From JBFMFR01 sp040752025 (GTDB lineage Bacteria > Chloroflexota > Anaerolineae > Anaerolineales > UBA4823), in assembly GCA_040752025.1 (NCBI GenBank), contig JBFMFR010000042.1:1-64000 (forward strand): a stretch of DNA of 64,000 nucleotides, in the 5' to 3' direction. This document shows, in pieces, positions 51,857-60,186 of this stretch. How positions within the stretch are numbered: the first letter of the stretch is position 1; each line of letters starts with the position of its first letter. A model generated the notes under the pieces. It worked only from the letters and a program-made list of their open reading frames with translations. It was not told the DNA's origin and did not search any database. A program made the translations under genes and the position numbers.

Positions 51857-52164
51857 CCTAAACTTCCTTGAACCGGGTCTGCCACGGGATGAAAGCTCGA
51901 TTTCAAGCCCGGGGCAGTTAAACGAAAACGCTTCCCGAACGGCGGCTTTTGTGCCAGGAGGCAAGCCAGGGGTCCGAAAAGCGTTTGGGAACGCGAAATC
52001 AGACGGACTACTCCCTTAGTCCGGCGCCTCCTGGAGCGTGCTACGTTTGGGCGCGTTGGAATGCCGTGGTATTGCCATGCGTCGACAAACCGCATGGATT
52101 ACCATGACCTGGTTAGAAAGAAACACTGCATGATACTTCAACATCGACTGCATTCCTTGCTGAT

Positions 52165-52193
52165 AGTATAGCACTGCTTTAGTTGTAAGACAA
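52165..52193 (-). promoter_or_regulatory. Promoter upstream of corA
   Basis: On the minus strand TTGTCT (52193 to 52188), a 17-base spacer and TATACT (52170 to 52165) with TGC before the -10. It is about 410 bases before the corA start. Confidence 0.55.
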
Positions 52194-52233
52194 GGTGCAG
52201 CTAACGAAATCGTTTTGCCGGGATTATCGAAAT

Positions 52234-55107
52234 CTATTTGCGATCGCGCCAGCGCAGGTATGCCTTGGTGATTTCCTCCGATACTGCCGGTATGAGCGCC
52301 AGACTCAGAACAACGACCCATTCTGTGGCGCTCATGAAATGTGTGTTGAAGATGGGCTGTAGGAAAGGTACACTGACCACAAGCAGCATCAAGACGATCG
52401 ACAGGCCTACAGCATACTGCATGTAACGGTTTGAGAAGATCCCTAGTTTGAAGATCGAGATACGTTCTGAACGAACCGTGTAAGCGCGGAACAACTCACA
52501 CAACGAGAGCGTGACAAAGGCCATTGTTTCTGCGGTTTGCACATCCACGTTGCGCCAATCGAATTGCAGCAGGGCCATCAGTGGGTTGCCGCCAAGCGGA
52601 ATAGCGCCTTGATCGCCCAGGTGCCACAACAAACCCAGGGCGAAGGCGGTCAGGGTTGCTCCAGTTTGTGTGATCGTCTGGATGACAATTCCCAGGCCCA
52701 TCGAAGCGTTGATAATTGGTTCGTTCTTTGGGCGGGGCTTGCGGTTCATAATGTCTGGATCGCCTTTTTCCATCGCCAGCGCCAGGGCGGGCGCTCCATC
52801 TGTCAGTAGATTGAGCCACAGAAGTTGGATGGCGGTGAGTGGTGTGGGCAGACCGGCTAATGTAGCCAGGAAAATGATCATGATTTCGGCTACGTTGGAT
52901 GAAAGCAGGAAGAACACAAATTTACGAATGTTATCGTAGATAATGCGTCCTTGCTCGACAGCCGAAACAATGCTGGCGTAATTGTCGTCGGTTAGCACCA
53001 TATCCGCGCTTTCCTTGGCTACATCGGTGCCAGTAATGCCCATCGCCACACCGATGTCGGCGCGCTTGATGGAGGGGGCGTCATTGACGCCATCACCAGT
53101 CATGGCAACGACTTCGTTACTGGCGCGCAGCGCCTCAACGATGCGTAGCTTGTGTTCGGGCGAAACCCGGGCGAAAACATCTGTGTGGCGCGCCTCTTCT
53201 TGCAAAGTAGTTTCATCCATGTGATTTAGCTCGGGCCCAGTCAGCACTTTGTGGCCAGGGCGCAACAAGCCAATCGACTCGGCAATGGCGCGGGCGGTGT
53301 TGGGGTAGTCGCCAGTGATCATCACAGTACGGATGCCAGCCCGGAGACCAATTTCCAGGGCCGGCGGTACTTCGGGACGGGGTGGATCGATCATACCAAC
53401 CATCCCAGCGAAGACCAGGTCTTTCTCCAAAGCTTCGATGTCATTTACATCCGGAAAGTTGGGGGTGACTTTGTAAGCCATACCCAACACACGCAGGGCA
53501 TCCTGAGTCATCAGGTCATTGGCAGCCAGGACGCGCATGCGCCCGGTTTCATCCAGTGGAGCGATCTGATCGTCCATGCGCTGGTAGTAATTGCACAGGT
53601 TCAACACTACATCCGGCGCGCCCTTGACTGTTACAGCATACCATTCGCGTTTCTCGCCATCGTAGAAGGGCGAAATATCCTCGGGAAGCGGGTTGTGAAT
53701 CTTGTTGATGGTGATCATGCGCTTGCGACCCGAGTCGAAGGGCACTTCCTGGACGCGCGGGTATGCGCTGTTCAACTCGCGCGAGCGCGCCCCGGCTTTG
53801 GCGGCTGCCACGACTAACGCTCCCTCTGTGGGGTCGCCGACCATGCGATAGGTCTTTTTGGTTTCAATTTCGCCGCTTTCCTCCAGGCCGGCGTCGTTGT
53901 TCAAAGCTGCTACCCACAAAGTAGTCAATGCGGCGGGATAATCTGCCAGGCTGGCTGATGAACCATTGTGAGAAAACTCTCCGTGAGGGGCATAGCCGCT
54001 GCCAGAGATGCTAAAGAGCTCGCCATCCACCCACATGCGCGTGGCGGTCATTTCGTTCTGAGTCAGGGTGCCGGTCTTATCAGAGCAGATTACGGTGGCT
54101 GATCCCAGCGTTTCAACGGAAGACAGGCGGCGGATCAGAGCGTGGCGCTTGATCATTTCGCGCATGCCCAGGGCCAGGCTGATGGTGACCACGGCGGGCA
54201 AACCCTCCGGCACTGCGGCGATAGCCAGGCTGACGGCAACGATAAACATATCCAGGATGGCGTAACCACGCAGCAGGCCTACAAGGAATACCAACCCGCA
54301 GATTGCCAAAGCAGCCCATCCCAGGGTTTTGCCCAATTGGTCCAGGCGGCGCTGCAAGGGGGTGGGTTCTTGCTCTACCGATTGCAGCATCTCGGCGATC
54401 ATACCAATCTGGGTGCGCATGCCGGTGCTGACGACGACGCCCTTGCCGCGCCCGTAATTGACCAGGGTGCCCATAAAGGCGGTATTTTTGCGGTCACCCA
54501 GGGGGATGTCTGACTCCAGGCGAGCAGAGGCGTCTTTTTGCACCGGGACGGATTCGCCGGTCAGGGCTGCTTCCTCGATGCGCAGGTTGAGCGCCTCCAC
54601 CAGGCGTACATCGGCGGGCACGTAGTTGCCGGCTTCCAGCAAAACGACATCTCCGGGCACCAACTGGCTGGCGGAGATTACCTGGCGCGAACCCTCGCGG
54701 ATCACGTGCGCGTCGGGCGCGGCCAGCTTGCGCAGGGCCGCCAGGGCCTGTTCGGCGCGGCGTTCTTGGATCACGCCCAGCGTGGCATTGAGAATCACGA
54801 TGGCCATGATTGCAGCGGCCTCTACATGATCACCCAAAACGGCTGAAATAATGGCTGCTACAATGAGCATCATCACCACAAAATTATTAAACTGCTCCCA
54901 TAACATTTGCCAGAAGGTTGTAGGGGGGGCTTCGGTAAGCTGGTTAGGGCCATATTCCTGCAGGCGCTTCGCAGCTTCTTCGGCGGTGAGGCCTTGCTCT
55001 GCCAGAGTTTTTAGCTCGTCCAGCACCTCGTCTGCCCCCAAGGCGTGCCAGCTTTTTCCATTCTTGCCGTTTGTGATGACCTGGGGTGTGAACTTTTCAA
55101 GCGTCAT
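52234..55107 (-). CDS. Ca2+-type P-type ATPase (P2A-like cation pump)
   Basis: A 957-residue ion pump. The N-terminal actuator domain contains EEAALTGESVPVQKD (TGES). Membrane helix 4 has AAVPEGLPAVVTISLALGMR (PEGLP), and the phosphorylation site is VICSDKTGTLTQNEM. KGAPDVVLNLC marks the nucleotide domain, and VVAMTGDGVNDAPSIKRADI the hinge. Helices 5-6 have LLTDGAPALALAMEKGDPDI. The PEGLP motif and length fit SERCA/PMR1-like Ca2+ or Mn2+ pumps exporting cations from the cytoplasm. The ATP-dependent export here lies next to a CorA importer on the same strand. Confidence 0.93.
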   Translation of the reverse strand: MTLEKFTPQVITNGKNGKSWHALGADEVLDELKTLAEQGLTAEEAAKRLQEYGPNQLTEAPPTTFWQMLWEQFNNFVVMMLIVAAIISAVLGDHVEAAAIMAIVILNATLGVIQERRAEQALAALRKLAAPDAHVIREGSRQVISASQLVPGDVVLLEAGNYVPADVRLVEALNLRIEEAALTGESVPVQKDASARLESDIPLGDRKNTAFMGTLVNYGRGKGVVVSTGMRTQIGMIAEMLQSVEQEPTPLQRRLDQLGKTLGWAALAICGLVFLVGLLRGYAILDMFIVAVSLAIAAVPEGLPAVVTISLALGMREMIKRHALIRRLSSVETLGSATVICSDKTGTLTQNEMTATRMWVDGELFSISGSGYAPHGEFSHNGSSASLADYPAALTTLWVAALNNDAGLEESGEIETKKTYRMVGDPTEGALVVAAAKAGARSRELNSAYPRVQEVPFDSGRKRMITINKIHNPLPEDISPFYDGEKREWYAVTVKGAPDVVLNLCNYYQRMDDQIAPLDETGRMRVLAANDLMTQDALRVLGMAYKVTPNFPDVNDIEALEKDLVFAGMVGMIDPPRPEVPPALEIGLRAGIRTVMITGDYPNTARAIAESIGLLRPGHKVLTGPELNHMDETTLQEEARHTDVFARVSPEHKLRIVEALRASNEVVAMTGDGVNDAPSIKRADIGVAMGITGTDVAKESADMVLTDDNYASIVSAVEQGRIIYDNIRKFVFFLLSSNVAEIMIIFLATLAGLPTPLTAIQLLWLNLLTDGAPALALAMEKGDPDIMNRKPRPKNEPIINASMGLGIVIQTITQTGATLTAFALGLLWHLGDQGAIPLGGNPLMALLQFDWRNVDVQTAETMAFVTLSLCELFRAYTVRSERISIFKLGIFSNRYMQYAVGLSIVLMLLVVSVPFLQPIFNTHFMSATEWVVVLSLALIPAVSEEITKAYLRWRDRK

Positions 55108-55214
55108 GGAGATCTCCAGGGATGGGAATTTGGTTTTTGCTTCGCAATTGTGGCTGTGTTTTTGGTTTTGAAAGCCAGAATTACGGCGGTTATGGACTTT
55201 TATGGACTCTGGGG

Positions 55215-55243
55215 ATTATAGCACGATGTGAGCCTGGTGGTAA
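55215..55243 (-). promoter_or_regulatory. Promoter of the P-type ATPase gene
   Basis: On the minus strand TTACCA (55243 to 55238), a 17-base spacer, and TATAAT (55220 to 55215) with TGC preceding. The start codon is about 108 bases downstream. Confidence 0.6.
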
Positions 55244-55266
55244 TTTTCACTTGTCCGCTTCACAGA

Positions 55267-55284
55267 TATGACAATTGTCACTTT
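55267..55284 (+). promoter_or_regulatory. 18-bp element shared with the sdh promoter
   Basis: TATGACAATTGTCACTTT contains the perfect 12-bp palindrome TGACAATTGTCA (55269-55280). It lies 29 bases upstream of the icd -10 and matches 16 of 18 bases of the element before sdhC (59205-59222). It is a candidate operator for a TCA-cycle regulator. Confidence 0.5.
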
Positions 55285-55309
55285 TTTTCATGTTCTTTTC
55301 ACCTCTTTT

Positions 55310-55318
55310 TGCTATAAT
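55310..55318 (+). promoter_or_regulatory. Extended -10 promoter of icd
   Basis: TGC followed by a perfect TATAAT at 55313-55318. No consensus -35 is seen at the right distance. The start codon is 37 bases downstream. Confidence 0.6.
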
Positions 55319-55355
55319 TTGTCCGAAACTAATATTTGACCAAGGGAGATGAAAG

Positions 55356-56657
55356 ATGAGTTACCAGGGAGTGAAAGTGCCAGAGGGCGGGGAAAAGATT
55401 ACCATTCGCAATGGGGAGCTGCAAGTTCCTGACAATCCGATCATACCATTCGTCGAAGGGGACGGTACAGGCCGGGATATCTGGCGAGCGTCTTACCGGG
55501 TGATGAATGCTGCAGTGGAGAAAGCTTACCGGGGCAGGCGCAAAATTCACTGGATGGAAGTGTACGCAGGTGAGAAGGCTTATAATAAGTTCGGTTCCTG
55601 GCTGCCGGATGAGACTGTGCAGGTTTTTCAGGAGTTTCTGATAGGGATCAAGGGGCCATTGACGACCCCAATTGGCGGCGGCATCCGTTCGCTGAATGTG
55701 GCTTTGCGCCAGGCATTGGATTTGTATGTGTGCCTGCGCCCGGTGCGTTACTTCCAGGGGGTGCCTTCACCGGTAAAGCATCCCGAGTATGTCGATATGG
55801 TGGTCTTTCGCGAGAACACGGAGGATATTTATACCGGTATCGAGTTCGAATACGGCACTCCGGAGAACCAGCGATTCAGGGACCTGCTGAAAGCCAACTT
55901 TCCGGAGGAGTTTGCTAAGATCCGTTTCCCTGATACGGCGGGCCTGGGCCTGAAGCCTGTTTCGGTAGAAGGCACTGAGCGCCTGGTGCGCGCGGCGGTC
56001 AAATGGGCGCTGGAAAACAAGCGCCGCAACGTGACTCTGGTGCACAAAGGCAATATTATGAAATACACCGAGGGCTCTTTCCGCAACTGGGGCTATGAAT
56101 TGATCGAACGTGAGTTCAGCGATCAAGTGTATACCTGGGCACAGTGGGGGCGCACGCGGGATGCTAAAGGCGAGGATGCAGCCAATGCTGAGCAGGATGC
56201 GGCTCTGAAAGCCGGCCGGTTGTTGATCAAAGACGTGATCGCCGATATCGTCTTCCAACAGACCATCACCCGGGCGCGCGAATTCGATGTGCTGGCGACG
56301 ATGAACCTGAATGGCGACTATATTTCGGACGCGCTGGCGGCCCAGGTAGGTGGGATTGGCATCGCACCGGGCGGCAACATCAACTATGTCACCGGGCATG
56401 CGGTTTTCGAGGCCACACACGGCACTGCACCTAAATATGCCGACAAAGATGTAGTCAACCCGGGTTCGGTAGTTCTCTCAGGGGAGATGATGTTCCGGCA
56501 CATGGGCTGGAACGAGGCTGCTGATTTGGTTGTCAAAGGGATGGAAGCGGCTATTGCAGCCAAGACGGTAACTTATGATTTTCATCGCCTGATGGAAGGA
56601 GCTACTTTACTGAAGTGTTCTGAATTTGGCGATGCGATGATCCGGCACATGGATTGA
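55356..56657 (+). CDS. icd: NADP-dependent isocitrate dehydrogenase
   Basis: A 433-residue enzyme of the E. coli Icd type. IPFVEGDGTGRDIWRASYRV is the N-terminal motif, GGGIRSLNVALRQALDLYVC holds the phosphorylatable Ser and the isocitrate-binding Arg residues, REFDVLATMNLNGDYISDAL contributes the metal-binding Asp residues, and EATHGTAPKYADKDVVNPGS is the C-terminal signature. AAGGGAG precedes the ATG. It oxidises isocitrate to 2-oxoglutarate with NADPH formation. It ends in a terminator shared with the convergent cytochrome operon. Confidence 0.96.
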   Translation: MSYQGVKVPEGGEKITIRNGELQVPDNPIIPFVEGDGTGRDIWRASYRVMNAAVEKAYRGRRKIHWMEVYAGEKAYNKFGSWLPDETVQVFQEFLIGIKGPLTTPIGGGIRSLNVALRQALDLYVCLRPVRYFQGVPSPVKHPEYVDMVVFRENTEDIYTGIEFEYGTPENQRFRDLLKANFPEEFAKIRFPDTAGLGLKPVSVEGTERLVRAAVKWALENKRRNVTLVHKGNIMKYTEGSFRNWGYELIEREFSDQVYTWAQWGRTRDAKGEDAANAEQDAALKAGRLLIKDVIADIVFQQTITRAREFDVLATMNLNGDYISDALAAQVGGIGIAPGGNINYVTGHAVFEATHGTAPKYADKDVVNPGSVVLSGEMMFRHMGWNEAADLVVKGMEAAIAAKTVTYDFHRLMEGATLLKCSEFGDAMIRHMD

Positions 56658-56681
56658 CAGTACTCTTAGAGTCCATACCCA

Positions 56682-56706
56682 AAAGCCCCCCAGTTCGGGG
56701 GGCTTT
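56682..56706. terminator. Bidirectional terminator between icd and the cytochrome operon
   Basis: AAAGCCCCCC (56682-56691) and GGGGGGCTTT (56697-56706) form a 10-bp stem with a five-base loop. T-rich ends on both strands make it effective for icd (plus) and for the Rieske/cytochrome operon (minus). Confidence 0.88.
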
Positions 56707-56735
56707 GTAGTTCTACGATAGGTTACATGGAATGG

Positions 56736-57881
56736 TTATGGCGCCGGCGTGGCAGCCGCTTCGGCGGCCGTGTTGGGCATGCCTGCCAACACCCAGCGCG
56801 TGATCATATCAATGTATTCATCCTTGAGCGGCTTGTTGGGCGGCATAGCCCCGCCAGCGTCGATCTCTTCGCGGTTGATCATGCGGATCATATTGCTACT
56901 CAGATCGCCGGTGATCAGGTTGGGGGCGTTATCGCCGCTGTTGAGCACTTCGTCGTAGGTCTGCATCAAGTAGTTGTTGTTCTTCTTGCCTGGGCGGTGA
57001 CAGGAAACGCAGTAGCGCTTGAAGAGCGGCTCCAGGTGTTGTTCATAAGAGGGGATTTCATCTGGCCCCAGGGCGGGGATCTGGGAACCCATGGCAACTT
57101 CTTGAGGCAGCTCTGCCCGGTCATCCCAGGTGTAGCGCATGAAGGTCACAATGGCATCGATGTCACCAGGGCCTAGCTCTCCACCATAGCCGCGCCCAAA
57201 AGGAGTCATGCCCAGGTCCGGCTGGCCGTAATCGATGATGTTATACAAAGTTTCATCTGTGAAGGTATACATCACATCATGAGCGTTGATTGGATCAAGA
57301 ACCACACCCTCTAACCCTTCGACGCCCTTGATCTCGCCACCTTCACCTTCTGCGCCGTGGCACTCGACGCATTGCACGCTGTACAGATCGCCTCCCAGAA
57401 TGATCTGCTCACTCAAGGTGCTCGCCAGGGCAGTTTCCTCCTGCGGCGGCGTCGAAGCAACCGCCATGAGGGTCAGCGCGACCATACCCATTACGATGAC
57501 GCTCATGACCGAGATGGCGATTTTGCGTTTGCTCCAGTGCCGGTACGGGTTGCGATCCAGGAAGGGCAGCAGGAACAAAGCCAGGACAGCGATGCCCGGT
57601 ATGATGACTGTGCCAATCCACTCGATCGCGCCGGGAAAATACTTGAGCATCTCGAACAGGAACAGGAAATACCACTCTGGGCGTGGAATATAAGTGGAAT
57701 CGCTCGGGTCGGCTTTGGGTTCGTTGGCCACGCCCACGAAAGTCGCCAGCAGGATCAGCAAGATGAAGATGGCGAAGACGACGAGCAGATCCTTGTAGAT
57801 GATATCCGGGTAGAACTTGACGCCTTTTTGCTTGGCCTGCAGGTATTTGGCCAGGTATTTTTGCTTATGTTCTTCGTTCAC
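56736..57881 (-). CDS. Cytochrome b subunit IV fused to a diheme cytochrome c
   Basis: A 381-residue protein. Residues 1-about 140 resemble the C-terminal part of cytochrome b or b6f subunit IV (GVKFYPDIIYKDLLVVFAIF; IPRPEWYFLFLFEMLKYFPG, the quinol-site PEWY). Three membrane helices include those at 31-51, 86-107 and 119-141. The extracytoplasmic part then has two heme c sites, CVECH at 171-175 and CVSCH at 291-295, with nearby Met candidates (GMTPFG; GGAMPPN). Bacillus QcrC fuses subunit IV to one heme c domain; two sites here are unusual. An Ala/Pro-rich tail ends the protein. It is the last gene of the operon. Confidence 0.9.
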   Translation of the reverse strand: MNEEHKQKYLAKYLQAKQKGVKFYPDIIYKDLLVVFAIFILLILLATFVGVANEPKADPSDSTYIPRPEWYFLFLFEMLKYFPGAIEWIGTVIIPGIAVLALFLLPFLDRNPYRHWSKRKIAISVMSVIVMGMVALTLMAVASTPPQEETALASTLSEQIILGGDLYSVQCVECHGAEGEGGEIKGVEGLEGVVLDPINAHDVMYTFTDETLYNIIDYGQPDLGMTPFGRGYGGELGPGDIDAIVTFMRYTWDDRAELPQEVAMGSQIPALGPDEIPSYEQHLEPLFKRYCVSCHRPGKKNNNYLMQTYDEVLNSGDNAPNLITGDLSSNMIRMINREEIDAGGAMPPNKPLKDEYIDMITRWVLAGMPNTAAEAAATPAP

Positions 57882-57893
57882 GGCTTTGCTCCT

Positions 57894-58553
57894 CTAATCG
57901 TCTTCCCCGGGGATCATCGAAATGCCCAGGCGGATTACCATATACAGGTGGATGCCAATGATCAAAGCGAGCACCGCTGGCAGGAACCAGATGTGGGCCG
58001 AGAAGAAGCGCGCCAGGGTGACAGCGCTCAGGTCCGGTCCACCGCGCAGCACGCTTAGAATGAAGGGACCGATGAAAGGCGCCGAGCCGGCGATTTGAGT
58101 GCCGACTGTGGTCGCCCAGTAGGCTCGCTGGTTCCAGGGCAGCAGATAGCCGGTGAAGCCCATGCCAAGGGTAGCCAGGAATAACACCACACCGGTCAGC
58201 CAGGTCAGTTCGCGCGGATATTTGTAAGCGGCGTAGAAGTAAGTGCGCAGCATGTGCGCAAACACCACGATGACCATCAATGAGGCTCCCCAGTGATGGA
58301 TGCCACGGATCAACCAGCCGCCAGTCACGCCGGTCATAATGTACTGGATGCTGTCGTAGGCGTGGTCTGGAGAGGGTACATAGTACATGGTCAGGAAAAT
58401 GCCAGTCATCCCCTGCATAACGAAGAGGAACAAGCTGGCGCTTCCCAGGGTGAACCACCAGTTTACTTTGGGCACTTTGCGATCGAGCACTGTGTTGTAG
58501 ATGGTGGTCAGGCCCAGGCGTTCATCTAACCAGGAAAGAACTTTGGCTGCCAT
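57894..58553 (-). CDS. Cytochrome b6-like subunit (N-terminal cytochrome b)
   Basis: A 219-residue protein with four membrane helices. Histidine pairs for two b hemes lie in GIHHWGASLMVIVVFAHMLR and FFSAHIWFLPAVLALIIGIH. The Qo-site region includes GYLLPWNQRAYWATTVGTQ. GGGAGG is five bases before the ATG at 58553; a 39-codon upstream extension overlaps the Rieske gene and is rejected. It works with the Rieske protein and the subunit IV-cytochrome c fusion to oxidise quinol. Gene order is Rieske, cytochrome b, subunit IV-c, as in Bacillus qcrABC. Confidence 0.93.
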   Translation of the reverse strand: MAAKVLSWLDERLGLTTIYNTVLDRKVPKVNWWFTLGSASLFLFVMQGMTGIFLTMYYVPSPDHAYDSIQYIMTGVTGGWLIRGIHHWGASLMVIVVFAHMLRTYFYAAYKYPRELTWLTGVVLFLATLGMGFTGYLLPWNQRAYWATTVGTQIAGSAPFIGPFILSVLRGGPDLSAVTLARFFSAHIWFLPAVLALIIGIHLYMVIRLGISMIPGEDD

Positions 58554-58554
58554 G

Positions 58555-59040
58555 TTAACCTCCCAATAGTCGGATCGAGAGATTGCCGTCTTCGATCTTG
58601 GTTTCGTACAGATCGAGTGGACGAGGTGGGGGGCCGCCGACAACCTGCCCGTTGATGTCGAACTGTGCATCGTGGCAGGGGCAAACGTACTCCTGGCGAT
58701 CTTCTTTCCACATCACCCGGCAGGCCAGGTGAGTGCACACGTTCGAGAAAACCTGCACCTCGCTTTCGCTTTTACGCAATACGTATGCGCCATAGCTATT
58801 GACGGTTTTCTCCCAACCATTAACTTTGGTACGGGTGAAGGTGAACAGGGTTGGAACGCCGATGGGATAGTTCTCCAGCGGGCCCAATGCTACCCAGGCG
58901 TCCGTCTTTTGGGTTTTGAGCGCTGGAGAAAGAATGTAGCCGATGGCGGGCAAGCCGACAATGGCTCCCATGATGCTGCCGAGCACGCCAATCGTAAATT
59001 TTACGAAGTCGCTTCGGCTGAGATGGGGGGATTTTGCCAT
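58555..59040 (-). CDS. Rieske iron-sulfur subunit
   Basis: A 161-residue protein. One N-terminal membrane helix (about 13-35) precedes a soluble domain with the two Rieske boxes, CTHLAC and CPCHDAQF, supplying two Cys and two His for the 2Fe-2S centre. GQVVGGPPPRPLDLYETK is the Pro loop. The N-terminus reads LSRSDFVKFTIGVLGSIMGA; it lacks the twin Arg pair typical of Tat export of Rieske proteins, having Arg-Ser instead. It is the first gene of the operon, with AGGAGG upstream. Confidence 0.94.
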   Translation of the reverse strand: MAKSPHLSRSDFVKFTIGVLGSIMGAIVGLPAIGYILSPALKTQKTDAWVALGPLENYPIGVPTLFTFTRTKVNGWEKTVNSYGAYVLRKSESEVQVFSNVCTHLACRVMWKEDRQEYVCPCHDAQFDINGQVVGGPPPRPLDLYETKIEDGNLSIRLLGG

Positions 59041-59153
59041 GAATGCCTCCTCCTGAGGAGAGTGAAAGTTGCACTTGCTCTGGTATTTTACTCGGGTTGG
59101 CGGTCAAGTTTTTAGGGAACAGGCCTCAATTTGGGTGGATTAGCCCTGGATAA

Positions 59154-59159
59154 ATTATA
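59154..59159 (-). promoter_or_regulatory. -10 of the Rieske/cytochrome operon
   Basis: On the minus strand a perfect TATAAT (59159 to 59154), about 115 bases before the Rieske ATG. The -35 position is weak. The 284-base divergent gap to sdhC holds no gene. Confidence 0.4.
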
Positions 59160-59204
59160 GGCTGAAACCTGAAAAGATGATTAAGATTTCTGAAACCAAT
59201 AATG

Positions 59205-59222
59205 TATGAGTATTGTCACTTT
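59205..59222 (+). promoter_or_regulatory. 18-bp element shared with the icd promoter
   Basis: TATGAGTATTGTCACTTT matches the icd element at 16 of 18 bases, including all of ATTGTCACTTT. It lies 20 bases before the candidate sdh -10, so a bound protein would cover the -35 region. Only the icd copy is a perfect palindrome; here one half (TGAGTA) is altered. Confidence 0.5.
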
Positions 59223-59242
59223 CACTTGCTCAAGCAGTGATG

Positions 59243-59248
59243 GATAAT
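59243..59248 (+). promoter_or_regulatory. Candidate -10 of the sdh operon
   Basis: GATAAT matches TATAAT at five of six bases, 77 bases before the sdhC start. No good -35 is seen, which would fit an activated promoter using the element at 59205. Confidence 0.4.
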
Positions 59249-59324
59249 ATACAAAATGGGGGGAAGATATTTGGATTCGTTCGGGATCGGACGCAGACTG
59301 TATCGCTTTGCTTAGGAGGCGCGC

Positions 59325-59714
59325 ATGGCTCTAAAACGAAACGTTGGGTTGTGGCAAGGTCTCAAGTACCGGGGAGGAGGCCCAATGATCGCCTGGCTGT
59401 TGCACCGCATCGGCGGCCTGGGCATGGTCATCCTGGTCAGCTTACACATCCTGGCTTCCTTCCTGGATTACCAGTTGGGCAACGATCTGGGCAGGACGAT
59501 CAATACGATCTATGAATCTATCTATTTCCAGGTGTTTGTTTGTTTCTTCGTGATTTTCCATGCCATCAATGGTTTGCGCATTATTGTGCTGGATGTCTGG
59601 CCGCAGATGCTGGAATATCAGCGCGAAGCGACCTGGTTGGAATGGCTGATCTTCATACCCGTCTACGCTATGACGGTTTTCATCATGATCCAGCGCGCTA
59701 TCAGCGGCGAATAG
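59325..59714 (+). CDS. sdhC: Succinate dehydrogenase cytochrome b subunit
   Basis: A 129-residue membrane anchor with three helices. AWLLHRIGGLGMVILVSLHI has the conserved His/Arg near the quinone and heme site, and FVIFHAINGLRIIVLDVW is the second family motif. It anchors the soluble SdhAB pair and reduces quinone. AGGAGG lies before the ATG. First gene of sdhCDAB. Confidence 0.92.
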   Translation: MALKRNVGLWQGLKYRGGGPMIAWLLHRIGGLGMVILVSLHILASFLDYQLGNDLGRTINTIYESIYFQVFVCFFVIFHAINGLRIIVLDVWPQMLEYQREATWLEWLIFIPVYAMTVFIMIQRAISGE

Positions 59715-59757
59715 CCTGTCTGGAAACCTGTCTTTGGCGCAGAGAAGGAGAAAAGAT

Positions 59758-60171
59758 ATGAGCTCTCGACCGGCTCCGAAAATCGGCTTTAGCTTCGAAT
59801 ACCTGATGTGGATTTTCACCCGCATTTCAGGTCTTTTTATGATCGCCTTTGGACTGCTGGGCTTGTGCCTGGCTTTCAATTACGGGGCGCGCATGCAACT
59901 CGGCCTGGATGATGTGATGCGCTGGGTGTTCTTCCCCAACTCGTATCACGTCCAGGGGGTTGAGAATACAGATTTGTGGTTCAACGATTTCTGGAAGATC
60001 ATGCAAGTGCTGGTGATTTTCTTCGCCGGAACACATGGCGTCAACGGCTTGCGCGTCGTTTTGGAAGATTACATCAAGCGCCCCTGGCTGCGCATTTTCG
60101 TGCGCGGCCTTTTGTTCCTGTTCTGGCTGTTCATGTTGCTGGTGGCGCGCGTTGTAATTATGGAGATCTAG
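59758..60171 (+). CDS. sdhD: Succinate dehydrogenase membrane anchor subunit
   Basis: A 137-residue protein with three membrane helices. WIFTRISGLFMIAFGLLGLC contains the typical R-x-S-G quinone-site element, and FAGTHGVNGLRVVLEDYIK carries the conserved His and Asn-Gly motif. The ATG at 59758 is preceded by AAGGAG; an earlier start at 59734 is less likely. Order and size match SdhD in sdhCDAB operons. Confidence 0.9.
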   Translation: MSSRPAPKIGFSFEYLMWIFTRISGLFMIAFGLLGLCLAFNYGARMQLGLDDVMRWVFFPNSYHVQGVENTDLWFNDFWKIMQVLVIFFAGTHGVNGLRVVLEDYIKRPWLRIFVRGLLFLFWLFMLLVARVVIMEI

Positions 60172-60186
60172 TCCGGGAGAGGCACT

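Larger units (their letters stand above)
51757..52158 (-). other. Long corA leader, candidate regulatory RNA
   Basis: If transcription starts near 52158, about 400 bases precede the corA start. Seen in it, read 5' to 3' on the minus strand: GGGAGTAG (about 52014-52007) followed by GTCCG and CGGAC arms enclosing the inner hairpin GCGTT-CCCA-AACGC; an AAGACCCT near 51828; and the GC hairpin at 51766-51781 just before the ribosome site. GGGAGTAG and AAGACC recall the yybP-ykoY manganese riboswitch, but the junction cannot be completed by eye. No long ORF is convincing. Confidence 0.3.

Noticed and set aside
55187..55206. Tandem TTATGGACT repeats upstream of the P-type ATPase
   Set aside because: Two copies two bases apart in an AT-rich leader are too short to claim as a repeat array or operator.
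58554..58670. Upstream extension of the cytochrome b gene (39 extra codons)
   Set aside because: It overlaps the end of the Rieske gene and encodes a non-conserved sequence. The ATG at 58553 has GGGAGG at the right distance.
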